From Desulfovibrio sp. MES5 (lineage in GTDB: Bacteria > Desulfobacterota > Desulfovibrionia > Desulfovibrionales > Desulfovibrionaceae), in contig NZ_MJUZ01000007.1 in NCBI RefSeq assembly GCF_002237645.1, positions 1-64,000 on the forward strand: DNA of 64,000 nt, given 5' to 3'. How positions within the stretch are numbered: the stretch's first letter is position 1; every line of letters begins with the position of its first letter. This document shows positions 40,101-49,944 of the stretch, piece after piece. The translations under genes were made by a program, and so were the position numbers. The notes below the pieces were generated by a model that was given only the letters and a program-made list of their open reading frames with translations, was not told the DNA's origin and did no database searches.

Positions 40101-40441
40101 CCAGCCAGCCGCCGTCAGCCCGCTGGCTGGCAAACGGTTGGCCGGAGCATTCCATCATGACCGACGACGGCCACCTTTTACGCATGGACCTGCTGGTGCG
40201 TGAAAGCTGGGGAACACTCGTTCTTGACTACAAAAGCGGGCAGCCCGATGCCGAGCACGTGGAGCAGGTGCGCAAATATCTCGCCTGCCTGAACCGGGAT
40301 GAGGACAAGGAAGAAACCTCTGCAAGAGGGCTTCTGGTGTACCTTGACCAGCAGCTTTTTCGCCTTGTGACGCTGGACGGCGCTTCGGAACTGGTTTCAG
40401 ACTGCCATGAATTATTGCCCACGCAAGAAGGTCAGTCATGA
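37103..40441 (+). CDS. addA: AddA-like helicase–nuclease subunit
   Basis: A 1,112-residue UvrD-family helicase with C-terminal nuclease, part of a double-strand-break end-resection complex with the next gene. Helicase motifs: Walker A ASAGSGKT (9–16), motif II LLDEFQDTSQEQWR, motif III WVGDVKQSIYGWR, motif V–VI VRIMTVHKSKGLEAP and LNLLYVAFTRARDALYV. A Pro/Ala/Val-rich linker separates the C-terminal RecB nuclease: GNLLHFCLEHL, MDLLVRE and LVLDYKSGQ. It starts five bases after pfkA and overlaps addB by ATGA, indicating tight coupling. Confidence 0.92.
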   Translation: MQHLRQVKASAGSGKTYELTRCFLQRLISSGAPGRAASPACALVYGGPCGWGDILAVTFTNAAATEMRERVIRQLKSAALGSPMQGLDLDPATARRWVDAIMRDMSALNIRTIDSLLHLIVRAAALELKLHPDFQPVFATEEALTPYLDLLLEKAWQGDEGMRDLLRQVCRAMVWHGQSKGFLAGEKLLHQLRPLLDSALLGDFGELSSYDELDARLAFLNDTAKQAAACLLELAARQNLPWLANALKAIQAWANGDYKASAYLTKDEAAQVFKKGASIDAEVERAYVVFSRAAESCLADGHILRQALRLEPSIRMARILTSAFAHNQEQEGALPGLLIPHLARQVLESDYGVPDTLCRLGTRLSHFLLDEFQDTSQEQWRALRPLVEEALAHGGSLTWVGDVKQSIYGWRDGDPELFDGILDDKGLTAIAATSSRDSLPFNWRSSRQVVKHNNALFSPLEQPETARAVMNALLPGDMPPDLRDEIMNSSVAALVSAFEGTTQQCPEHAPQGGLVQVEDVAADSSELLRDEVFTRLSNILHEDIAPHRPWADVLVLVRSNDGAARLADHLVRQGIPVITENSLLLAAHPLIIQTVALLAFLDSPDDNIAFMTLVTGSMFHDHAEAAELARTDLVGWCAQQKRGLLYQNFRQRWPRIWQTLLAPFFSQSGLMTPYDTVLEWYARLQVEQRFPESSTFLRRFMEVLHSAEEKGLATLSTFLEHWDAKNHEEKVPMPENMDAVRIMTVHKSKGLEAPVVFVPFTGLNLSVSDKPMREERQGLSMMVRNQKALGRPYYEELARQGRESLNLLYVAFTRARDALYVFRTTAKRQSPVLAGLDILWERTGWQPPYTLGSLPPASKVAGGSSAEQPSIAPIPEKAICARSQKDECAVRAEQNGQAIAAPVPASVPVPAPVPAAPGDWRPMQWLPRLKIFRNPLEAFDFRPKDRGNLLHFCLEHLRITGNPLKDAQAALHFGLRHYPLPVPDEADIHQGVTEALRWFASQPPSARWLANGWPEHSIMTDDGHLLRMDLLVRESWGTLVLDYKSGQPDAEHVEQVRKYLACLNRDEDKEETSARGLLVYLDQQLFRLVTLDGASELVSDCHELLPTQEGQS

Positions 40442-43407
40442 GCGCCTCTCCCTTTCTGATTTTTCCCTGGCAGCGGCCTTTTTTGCCTGCCCTCAAGGAT
40501 CACCTGAACCAGAGCACTCAGGGCCGCCCCGGCTCGGCTCTGGCGCTGGTTCCGCACAACCGGCCCTGGCGCTATCTTGTGCAGCTCTATGCGGCTGACG
40601 GGTACACCGGGCTTTTGCCCAAGGTCATGACCTTGTCCGATGCCGTGGCTTCATGGCGCGCTTTCGACAGTTCCGCCCCCCTGCACACGGCCAATACGCT
40701 GGACCGTGTGGCAGTGCTGCACCAATGCATCAATGCCCTTGCCCGTGAAGACAGCAGCCTCGCCGCCCGCTTTGCCCGTATGGACATGGCGCTCTTTCTG
40801 CCCTGGGGGCTGCGCCTGGCCGCCCTTCTGGAAGAAATGTACGGCCAACTGGTGGAAATAACGGATATCAGCCATCTGGAAAATGAAGTGGCCGCTCCGG
40901 CAGCGGCCCTGCTGGGCGCGCTGGGCCGTATCAGCAAGGCCTATGAGGCCGCCCTGCTGAACAACAGCTGGACAACGCCAGGGCTGGACATTTTCACTCT
41001 GGCCCGCAGCAACCCGCCGGTTCCGCCCCTGTTCGCTCCACGCCCGGATCGTCCTGTGGTCATAGCGGGTTTTTCACTGCTCACAGGCGGAGAAGAACAA
41101 CTTTTGAAGCGGCTTTGGCAGGATGGAGCCGAAATCTGCCTGCACAGTGACCCGGCCCTTGCTGAAAGCACGGGGAGCGTCCATTGGGCCTGCGAAGAAC
41201 AGGCGGCGTGGCTGCGTCGCTGGAATGCGCGGGCAATTGCGGCCATGCCCCTTACCGAGCAGGAAAAAGCCCACCAGCCCCGCTACCGCTTTTTTGCCGG
41301 GTATGACTGCCACTCCCAGCTTGAAGCCTTGCGCCGCGACCTGGAATCCGTGCCCGACATCTCGCGGACTGGCCTGGAATCCACGGAGGCCGCCTCCACC
41401 GCCGTGGTGCTCACGGACAGTTCGCTGCTCATGCCGGTGCTGCACCATTTACCGGACAAGGACGTCAACATCTCCATGGGGTATCCCCTGGAGCGCTCGC
41501 CGCTGAACCGCCTGCTGGACGGCATTTTGCGGCTTCAGGCGACCAGAAGCGACGAAGGTCGCTATTATTGGCGGCAAGTGCTGCAATGCCTGCGACATCC
41601 GTATGTGAACATGCTGCGCGCACAGGATGAAGACGGTAATCCTCTGCTCCTGCGCGACGCGCTGCGTTTGCTTGAAAGGCACATTCGCGAAGGGGCGCGC
41701 TTCGTGGACATGGATGAAGCCGTACGCACCTGCCGGGGCCAGATGCCGGAAGCTTTGGCCCTGCTGCTGGAAGAAACGCTGGAAGTTCTGGTGCATGCGC
41801 CATCCGCCGCCAGCACAACCAAGGACATGGCCGACGTTCTTCAGAGCCTGTGTTCTTTTTTGCGCAGTCGCGGCGGCGAACTGTGGAAGCATTTTCCCCT
41901 GGACGCGGAAGCCATGTACCGCCTTATGCGGCAGGCTGTGCCCGTTCTGCGTGAAAACCTTCTGGCGCAAACAGACTTTCCGCTGATCACGCTTCAGGGC
42001 ATGGTTCGGGAAGTCCTCGGTCAGGAGCGCATTCCTTTTGAGGCTGAACCCCTCACGGGTTTACAGGTACTTGGCATGCTTGAAACACGCCTGCTGCATT
42101 TTGACCGCGTGCTCATCATGGACGCCACCGACGACAAACTGCCCGGCAATCCCGCACAGGATCCGCTCTTGCCGGACTCTTTACGGCAAACCCTTGGGCT
42201 GCCGGACTCGCGCCGTCGTGAAAGGGCCGCCGCGCACACCCTGTACCGGCTTTGCGCCGGAGCGGACGAGGTGGCCTTTTTCTGGCAGGAGGGCATCAGC
42301 CGCTCAGCGCTTTTTGACGGCAAAAAAAGCCGCAGCCGTTTTGTGGAACAGCTGCTCTGGCACGAAGAGCAAAGGCGTGGGGCATTGCTCACTCCCGGTG
42401 AAGCGCCGCTTGAAACTGCAAGCTGTGCAGTACGGGCCGCAGCCACAGAAACAAAAATTCTTACGCGCGGGGCTGAAATCAACGCCGCTTTGGCACGTCT
42501 GCTTCGCACGCCGCTCTCCGCCACCCGGCTGGACGTTTACCTTCAATGCCCCCTGCGTTTTGCCTGGCAGTATCTGTGCAACCTGCGCCCGCCGCAGGAA
42601 ATTAATGAAGGTGATGATCCGGCAGCCGTGGGCACCTGCATTCACAATACCCTCAAGGCCCTTTATGAACCCTATCTCCACAGGGTTGTTCGCTCTGGCG
42701 ACATCTCGCCCGCAACAGTGCGCGCCCGTTTTTTTGAGCAGCTGGAAGCAGCGGACTTACGTCGTCTGCTGCCAGCCGACAGTTGCCTGATGCTTGAAGA
42801 AGCGGCCCCCATGCGGCTCATGCGTTTTCTGGCAAGCCAACCGGACAATGTGCTTATCATGGCTCTGGAACAGGAACTTAAAGCAACCCTGCGCCTTGCC
42901 GGACGCGACTACGACTTTGTCGGCACTGTGGACCGCGTCGACCGACGTGACGATCTGCTGTACATCCTTGATTACAAAACTGGCGCTATTAAAAAGCATG
43001 ACGGCAGCCTGTGGACCGACCTGCCCTACTTTGCCCGTGCCGAAAGCCTCTGTGATTCGCTGATGGCGGACGCCACGAGTGACCCCGCCCGACTGGAACA
43101 GCTTGAAAACCTTTTTGAAGAACTGCGCACCCGTCTGCCCAGCCTGCAGTTGCCGTGCTATCTGTCCATGACGGGAGCCTGCGGCATGGCCCAGCTGGGC
43201 GACGCGGCGCTGGTGGAACTGCGTGACGAGGGAAGGGAGCATCCCCTGTTCGGCGGCCTTGTGGATGAAGACCTGAATGCGGCTCTGGGATTCTGCCGTT
43301 CTGCCCTGACCCTGACCCTGATGCACATGGAACACTCCCCCAATTTCTCGGCCCGGCCAGACAAACATTGTCAGTGGTGCCCGTATTACGGTCTTTGTTC
43401 CATATAA
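40438..43407 (+). CDS. addB: AddB-like nuclease subunit with Fe-S cluster
   Basis: A 989-residue partner of AddA. The N-terminal part is a degenerate helicase-like region without a clear Walker A. The C-terminal nuclease has YDFVGTVDRVDRRDD and YILDYKTG as the catalytic Asp and D-x-K. Fe-S ligands match AddB: a Cys in LQCPLRFAWQYLC and then Cys978-x2-Cys981-x5-Cys987 at the very end. AddAB loads recombinase after trimming broken ends. It overlaps addA by 4 bp and is the last gene of this unit. Confidence 0.9.
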   Translation: MSASPFLIFPWQRPFLPALKDHLNQSTQGRPGSALALVPHNRPWRYLVQLYAADGYTGLLPKVMTLSDAVASWRAFDSSAPLHTANTLDRVAVLHQCINALAREDSSLAARFARMDMALFLPWGLRLAALLEEMYGQLVEITDISHLENEVAAPAAALLGALGRISKAYEAALLNNSWTTPGLDIFTLARSNPPVPPLFAPRPDRPVVIAGFSLLTGGEEQLLKRLWQDGAEICLHSDPALAESTGSVHWACEEQAAWLRRWNARAIAAMPLTEQEKAHQPRYRFFAGYDCHSQLEALRRDLESVPDISRTGLESTEAASTAVVLTDSSLLMPVLHHLPDKDVNISMGYPLERSPLNRLLDGILRLQATRSDEGRYYWRQVLQCLRHPYVNMLRAQDEDGNPLLLRDALRLLERHIREGARFVDMDEAVRTCRGQMPEALALLLEETLEVLVHAPSAASTTKDMADVLQSLCSFLRSRGGELWKHFPLDAEAMYRLMRQAVPVLRENLLAQTDFPLITLQGMVREVLGQERIPFEAEPLTGLQVLGMLETRLLHFDRVLIMDATDDKLPGNPAQDPLLPDSLRQTLGLPDSRRRERAAAHTLYRLCAGADEVAFFWQEGISRSALFDGKKSRSRFVEQLLWHEEQRRGALLTPGEAPLETASCAVRAAATETKILTRGAEINAALARLLRTPLSATRLDVYLQCPLRFAWQYLCNLRPPQEINEGDDPAAVGTCIHNTLKALYEPYLHRVVRSGDISPATVRARFFEQLEAADLRRLLPADSCLMLEEAAPMRLMRFLASQPDNVLIMALEQELKATLRLAGRDYDFVGTVDRVDRRDDLLYILDYKTGAIKKHDGSLWTDLPYFARAESLCDSLMADATSDPARLEQLENLFEELRTRLPSLQLPCYLSMTGACGMAQLGDAALVELRDEGREHPLFGGLVDEDLNAALGFCRSALTLTLMHMEHSPNFSARPDKHCQWCPYYGLCSI

Positions 43408-43467
43408 ATACCAGCATGTTGGCGCTACCAATAAAAGTGTGTGCAGGGTTATTGCATCTTGTGAAAA

Positions 43468-43496
43468 TTGCAGCTATTGTTGCGCCTAATTTATAT
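43468..43496 (+). promoter_or_regulatory. Candidate sigma-70 promoter
   Basis: TTGCAG (43468–43473) and TTATAT (43491–43496) are separated by 17 bp, 75 bp upstream of the flavoprotein start codon. Confidence 0.45.
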
Positions 43497-43570
43497 ATGG
43501 GGGATACTCTGACCAGCGCCGGCGAAGGGTGTTGGGCATGTTCCATACAAGTCAGGACGGAGGTCTTGCA

Positions 43571-44710
43571 ATGTCTTTTCCCGCGTTGAAAATAGGACAT
43601 CTCACCGCCAAAATTCCTGTGGTACAGGGTGGCATGGGTGTTGGCATATCGCTTTCGGGCCTCGCTTCCGCAGTGGCCAATCAAGGCGGCATCGGCGTTA
43701 TTGCCGGAGCCATGATCGGCATGAAGGAGCCTGACGTCGCCAAGGATCCGCTTACCGCCAACCTGCGCGCCCTGCGCACCGAGATTGAAAAAGCCCGCCA
43801 GATGACCAACGGCATTGTGGGCGTCAACCTCATGGTGGCATTGACCACGTTCAGCCAGATGGTGCGTACCACCATCGAGAGCAAGGCCGATATCATCTTT
43901 TCCGGCGCGGGCCTGCCGCTGGACATGCCCAAGCATCTCCTCCAGGCTTGCGAAGAGAAAAAAGAAGAGTTCAAAACCAAACTTGTGCCCATAGTTTCTT
44001 CGGCGCGTGCGGCTTCCGTCATTGCCAAAAAATGGATTTCGCGCTTCAACTACGTGCCTGACGCCTTTGTGGTTGAAGGCCCCAAGGCTGGCGGGCACCT
44101 CGGCTTCAAGGCTGAAGAACTGCAAGACCCCGCGCACGCGCTGGAAGTGCTTGTGCCCCAGGTTATCGAAACCGTGAAGCCCCTGGAAGACAAGTACGGC
44201 AAGGCTGTGCCCATCATTGCCGCCGGTGGCGTGTACTCCGGCGAAGACATCAAAAAATTTCTCGACCTTGGCGCTTCCGGCGTGCAGATGGGCACCCGTT
44301 TTGTCGCCACTCACGAGTGCGATGCCGATGAGCGCTTCAAACAGTCGTACCTTGCGGCCACGGCTGAAGACGTCACCATCATCAAAAGCCCGGTGGGCAT
44401 GCCCGGGCGCGCCCTGATCAACAACTTCATCCAGGCCGCGCGCGAAGGCAACAAAAAGCCTTTCAAATGCGTCTTCCACTGCGTGCACACCTGCGAACAG
44501 GAAAAGACGCCGTACTGCATCGCCCAGGCGCTCATCAACGCCATGAAGGGCAACCTTGAACGCGGATTCGCCTTCTGCGGCGCCAACGTGTCGCGGGTAA
44601 ACAAGATTATCTCGGTTCGGGAACTCATGGACAGCCTGCAGCACGAATTCGATGACGCCATGGCCTCATTGAGCAAGAGCGTGCAGAGCATGTTCAACGG
44701 CAAAAGCTGA
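43571..44710 (+). CDS. NAD(P)H-dependent flavin oxidoreductase, nitronate monooxygenase-like
   Basis: 379 residues from the ATG at 43571, which has GGAGG eight bases upstream; a longer frame from 43529 lacks support. The TIM-barrel FMN fold of the 2-nitropropane dioxygenase family is indicated by PVVQGGMGVGISLSGLASAV, FSGAGLPLDMPKHL, GPKAGGHLGFK (phosphate-binding) and PIIAAGGVYSGEDI with GASGVQMGTRFVAT. In this family FMN oxidises nitronates or reduces quinones and enoyl substrates; the actual substrate is unknown. It forms a single-gene unit between a likely promoter and a strong terminator. A Cys pair region near 320 (HCVHTCEQ) is a feature of the longer subgroup. Confidence 0.88.
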   Translation: MSFPALKIGHLTAKIPVVQGGMGVGISLSGLASAVANQGGIGVIAGAMIGMKEPDVAKDPLTANLRALRTEIEKARQMTNGIVGVNLMVALTTFSQMVRTTIESKADIIFSGAGLPLDMPKHLLQACEEKKEEFKTKLVPIVSSARAASVIAKKWISRFNYVPDAFVVEGPKAGGHLGFKAEELQDPAHALEVLVPQVIETVKPLEDKYGKAVPIIAAGGVYSGEDIKKFLDLGASGVQMGTRFVATHECDADERFKQSYLAATAEDVTIIKSPVGMPGRALINNFIQAAREGNKKPFKCVFHCVHTCEQEKTPYCIAQALINAMKGNLERGFAFCGANVSRVNKIISVRELMDSLQHEFDDAMASLSKSVQSMFNGKS

Positions 44711-44730
44711 ATTGCCATGAATGCGTAGTA

Positions 44731-44766
44731 CTAAAAAAAGCCGGGCACATGCCCGGCTTTTTTTAG
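44731..44766. terminator. Perfect bidirectional terminator
   Basis: A 16-bp arm, CTAAAAAAAGCCGGGC (44731–44746), pairs perfectly with 44751–44766 around ACAT. Runs of seven T/A on each side serve both the flavoprotein gene and the convergent purQ gene. Confidence 0.92.
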
Positions 44767-44814
44767 TATCAGTCGCCGAAATTTTCAGTTGGTGAAATTT
44801 TCAGTTGCCGAAAT

Positions 44815-45624
44815 TTATTGACCGCGCAGATAGCGCACGGCATTGACGAACAGCAATGTTCCCGGGGGGTCCAGCTCGCCGCGCGTCCAGGCGGGATGAT
44901 TGGTCACATGATGGAAGGCTTCGGGGTGCGGCATAAGCCCAAGCACCCTGCCTGTGGGGTCGGTAAGCCCGGCGATGGCCAGTGCCGCGCCGTTAGGATT
45001 GAGCGGATATTCCTGTGTGGGCTGCTTTGTTTCGGGATCGGCATACTGAAGAGCAATAAGATTTTCCGATTCAAGGCGGCGCAGACACTCTTCATCACGC
45101 GGCACAAGCTTGCCTTCTCCGTGACGCACAGGCATGCACAGCATGGGCATATCCTTGGTGAAAACACAGGGACTTTTCGCATTGGGCAACAGGTGCACCC
45201 AGCGGTCTTCGTAGCGGGCAGAATCATTGTGCCCAAGCGAAACCTGGCGCTCAAAGCGCATGCCCCCAAGGGCCGGCAGCACGCCAAGCTTGACCAGCAA
45301 CTGAAAGCCGTTGCAAATGCCCAGAATGAGCTTGCCCTGCTCCAGAAAGTCGCGCAAACTTTGCAGCAGGGGAACGCCTTGTGCGTCCTTGAGGTAACGC
45401 CAGCGCATTACAGCGGCCTGGGCTGCCCCCAGGTCATCGCCATCAAGGAATCCTCCGGGGAAAACCAGAAAATGGTAGTCTGACAGCCGAACCTTGGCTG
45501 CCACGATGTCTGAAAAGTGAACCACATCGGCTCTGTCTGCACCGGCCAGGCGGGCTGCATGGGCCGTTTCAAGATGAGAATTTGTTCCGTAGCCGGTGAT
45601 GACCAGTGTATTGACCATGCCCAT
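44815..45624 (-). CDS. purQ: Phosphoribosylformylglycinamidine synthase, glutaminase subunit
   Basis: 269 residues from the ATG at 45624 (AAGGAGG ten bases upstream); the frame extends upstream to 45729 without a ribosome site. It is a class I glutamine amidotransferase: VFPGGFLDGDD, the nucleophile Cys104 in LGICNGFQLL, and MPHPEAFHHV with the catalytic His and Glu near the end. It supplies ammonia for FGAM synthesis in de novo purine biosynthesis, together with PurL and PurS encoded elsewhere. Length and motifs fit the slightly long PurQ subgroup. Confidence 0.93.
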   Translation of the reverse strand: MGMVNTLVITGYGTNSHLETAHAARLAGADRADVVHFSDIVAAKVRLSDYHFLVFPGGFLDGDDLGAAQAAVMRWRYLKDAQGVPLLQSLRDFLEQGKLILGICNGFQLLVKLGVLPALGGMRFERQVSLGHNDSARYEDRWVHLLPNAKSPCVFTKDMPMLCMPVRHGEGKLVPRDEECLRRLESENLIALQYADPETKQPTQEYPLNPNGAALAIAGLTDPTGRVLGLMPHPEAFHHVTNHPAWTRGELDPPGTLLFVNAVRYLRGQ

Positions 45625-45838
45625 GCGGGTAAAGCCTCCTTGGCTTGCTAGCAAATCTTCACGAGCCGCGCCTGTGCTGACCAGACGCACAGTGCGCAGC
45701 CTGAGGGCCGAAAACAGCCCGCACTCCACGAGCCGCAGGCAGAGCCGGGCTGTACCGATGCGTGCTGAAGAGGGAATAACACACTACGTACCTTGTTTTC
45801 GATAGTCAATGCTAGCCAAAAAAATCATTTTAGGCTAA

Positions 45839-47530
<1,692 letters not shown>

Positions 47531-47562
47531 GGCTTGCACGATCGCATCATATTTTGATGACA

Positions 47563-47597
47563 GAAAGAAGGGAGGGCGACCTCCCTTCTTTCGTTTC
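47563..47597 (+). terminator. Rho-independent terminator of pyrG
   Basis: GAAAGAAGGGAGG (47563–47575) pairs with CCTCCCTTCTTTC (47580–47592) around GCGA, followed by GTTTC. It lies 33 bp after the pyrG stop. Confidence 0.88.
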
Positions 47598-47718
47598 AGG
47601 CCTCAGGCTGCTCTTGATGCCAACACCTTGAAAACAATGATGCAAAGCTCGCGCCATCTCACGGGCTGCTTTGTTTTTGGTTGCGCAACCTCTGGCTATT
47701 GCATAATTTTTGCCACTA

Positions 47719-47734
47719 TGGCACATTACTTGTA
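47719..47734 (+). promoter_or_regulatory. Sigma-54-like promoter candidate upstream of rpoN
   Basis: TGGCACATTACTTGTA has the -24 GG and a 10-bp spacing to GT in place of the -12 GC. It lies about 43 bp before the rpoN start codon. One consensus position is wrong, so it could be chance or a weak autoregulatory site. Confidence 0.3.
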
Positions 47735-47776
47735 AATAAGATTTTTTCTGCTGACCTTTCAAGACGGAACAGGCTC

Positions 47777-49201
47777 ATGGCACTGGAACTTCGACAGCAA
47801 CTAAAACTGACTCAGCAGCTCGTGATGACCCCGCAATTGCAGCAGGCCATCAAGCTGCTCCAGCTCTCACGCATGGAGCTTCTCGAGACTGTGCAGCAGG
47901 AAATGCTGGACAATCCTTTTCTTGAAGAATCCCAGGGCGATGACATTTCGCCGGATCAAGGGGAAGACAGGCGGGAAAAAGCCGCCGAAGAGGTGTACGA
48001 TCAAGACCTGGCCAAGGATGCCGACTGGGAGGATTACCTGGGAGAGTTCGCCAGCACTCCCCGTCTTGTGCAGCCGCGCGAGTTTGAGGTTGCCGAAGAT
48101 ATTTCGCCCCTCGAAGCGCGCTACTCGGCCAAGCCCACCCTTGAAGGGCACCTGCTGTGGCAGTTGCGCCTTTCCTCCCTCACCGAACCGCAAAAAGACA
48201 TAGGCGAAGTTATCATCGGCAACCTTTCTTCAGCTGGGTATCTGCATGCCAGCCTGGAAGAAATCGCGCAGATGACGGAATCTGATCCGGCAGAAGTTCA
48301 GGTTGTGCTTGAAAAGGTACAGATGTTCGACCCCGTGGGCGTAGCCGCCCGCGATGCCCGCGAATGCCTGCTTGTACAGATAAAAAACCTGAAGTATGAC
48401 CGCGACCCCATATTGCTTGAGCTGGTGCGCTCGCATCTGGAAGACCTTGAAGCCAAGCGCTACAAGCCCCTGCTGCGCAAATTCAAGCTGGATATGGAGG
48501 AACTGAAAGAATACCTGGACATCATCCAGAGTCTTGACCCCCTGCCCGGAGCCAGCTTTGGCGGTGGCGAACCGACCTATGTGAGCCCTGATGTTTTTGT
48601 GTACAAAATGGGTGATGAGTTCATCATTCTGCTCAACGAAGACGGCTTGCCGCAGTTGCAGCTTTCCAACCTGAGCCAGATGGACATGAAAGGGTCCTCT
48701 GATAAAGAAAAAGAATACTGTACAGAGAAAATGCGCTCGGCCAGCTGGCTCATCAAGAGCCTCTATCAGCGCCAGCGCACCCTGTACAAGGTGATGGAAA
48801 GCATCGTACGGCACCAGCAGCCCTTTTTTGAGGATGGCGTGACCCGTCTGGCTCCCCTTATTCTCAAGGACATTGCTGATGACATCAATATGCATGAATC
48901 CACGGTAAGCCGCATTACCACAAACAAGTATGTGGCAACGCCGCACGGCATTTTTGAGCTTAAATTTTTCTTCAATAGCGGGCTGGAACTCGATGACGGC
49001 AGCCAGGTAGGCTCTGAGAGCGTTAAGGCCCTCATAAAGAAATTCATTGCTGACGAAGACAGCAGGTCGCCCCTGAGTGATGAGCGCATCGGCGAAATGC
49101 TTAAAGAGCACCTCAAGGTCAACATTGCACGGCGCACAGTGGCCAAGTACCGCACCGCCCTTGATATTCCGTCATCGTCAAGACGCAAGGAACATTTCTG
49201 A
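47777..49201 (+). CDS. rpoN: RNA polymerase sigma-54 factor
   Basis: 474 residues from the ATG at 47777. Region I is Gln/Leu-rich (LELRQQLKLTQQLVMTPQLQ, then AIKLLQLSRMELLETVQQEM), binding core polymerase and activators. An acidic region II follows, then the DNA-binding part with the helix–turn–helix and the RpoN box ARRTVAKYR near the C-terminus. It directs transcription of genes with -24/-12 promoters that require enhancer-binding ATPases. The frame extends to 47681 upstream but lacks a ribosome site there. It heads the rpoN–hpf–rapZ–PTS cluster. Confidence 0.96.
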   Translation: MALELRQQLKLTQQLVMTPQLQQAIKLLQLSRMELLETVQQEMLDNPFLEESQGDDISPDQGEDRREKAAEEVYDQDLAKDADWEDYLGEFASTPRLVQPREFEVAEDISPLEARYSAKPTLEGHLLWQLRLSSLTEPQKDIGEVIIGNLSSAGYLHASLEEIAQMTESDPAEVQVVLEKVQMFDPVGVAARDARECLLVQIKNLKYDRDPILLELVRSHLEDLEAKRYKPLLRKFKLDMEELKEYLDIIQSLDPLPGASFGGGEPTYVSPDVFVYKMGDEFIILLNEDGLPQLQLSNLSQMDMKGSSDKEKEYCTEKMRSASWLIKSLYQRQRTLYKVMESIVRHQQPFFEDGVTRLAPLILKDIADDINMHESTVSRITTNKYVATPHGIFELKFFFNSGLELDDGSQVGSESVKALIKKFIADEDSRSPLSDERIGEMLKEHLKVNIARRTVAKYRTALDIPSSSRRKEHF

Positions 49202-49346
49202 TCCTGCCCCCGGCTCGGCCCAGACGCCGCAGCTCGCGTGAGGCGAATAATTATAAAAAAAGATGGTTCATCAAATTTCCACCGTCGCTTAATAGACGGG
49301 TTCCACAGTTCTCCATGCTGGGAACTGACATCATAAGGAGGATTAC

Positions 49347-49886
49347 ATGAACATCTCTTTTGCCTTCAAAAACTTTGAAGCCTCCGACCATCTTAAAAAG
49401 TATGCCCGACGCCGCATGGAAAAGCTGGGGCGTTTCTTCGGCAAGTCTGCCGGTCTTGAGGTAAGCGTCGTGCTTACCGTAGACAAATTTCGCCATCGCT
49501 GCGAAGTGACGGTTGTTGGCGAAGGTTTGCATATTAACGCAACGGAACAGACTTCAGATATGTACGCCGCCATTGACCTTGTGACAGACAAGGTTGAGGC
49601 GCAGATCAAGCGCCAGGTTTCGCGGGTCAAGACGCAACGCCGTAAGGCACGTTCCGCCGATGTCGACGTCTTTACCTATAACCTTGATGCAGACGCTGAA
49701 GTGGCGCAACCGGTTGAAGGCACTGACCGCCTCGCAACCAAACCGCTGCACCTTGACGAAGCGCTTATGCAGCTTGATTCCATTGGCAGTGAGTTCTTAG
49801 TGTTTTTCAACGCCGAAAATGGCCGCATCAACGTGGTGTACCGCACACGCACGAGCAGCTACGCGCTGATTGACCCCGTCTTATAA
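49347..49886 (+). CDS. hpf: Ribosome hibernation promoting factor, long form
   Basis: 179 residues, the length of long HPF. The N-terminal S30AE domain (ISFAFKNFEASDHLKKYARR, EGLHINATEQTSDMYAAIDL) binds the 30S subunit and blocks the decoding centre. The C-terminal domain (LDEALMQLDSIGSEFLVFFN to INVVYRTRTSSYALIDP) drives 100S dimer formation. GGAGG lies six bases before the ATG. Its position after rpoN is the standard arrangement. Confidence 0.95.
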   Translation: MNISFAFKNFEASDHLKKYARRRMEKLGRFFGKSAGLEVSVVLTVDKFRHRCEVTVVGEGLHINATEQTSDMYAAIDLVTDKVEAQIKRQVSRVKTQRRKARSADVDVFTYNLDADAEVAQPVEGTDRLATKPLHLDEALMQLDSIGSEFLVFFNAENGRINVVYRTRTSSYALIDPVL

Positions 49887-49895
49887 TTACGCCTG

Positions 49896-49927
49896 TTCCC
49901 GGCCGTCTGATGTCAGGCGGCCGGGAA
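49896..49927. terminator. Stem-loop between hpf and rapZ
   Basis: TTCCCGGCCG (49896–49905) pairs with CGGCCGGGAA (49918–49927). There is no T-run, so partial termination or RNA processing is more likely than full termination within this gene cluster. Confidence 0.5.
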
Positions 49928-49944
49928 GCACAGCAGGGGGAATC

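Noticed and set aside
42989-44644. 551-codon minus-strand frame opposite addB and the flavoprotein gene
   Set aside because: It is antisense to two well-supported genes and spans their intergenic promoter; a by-product of GC-rich codon use.
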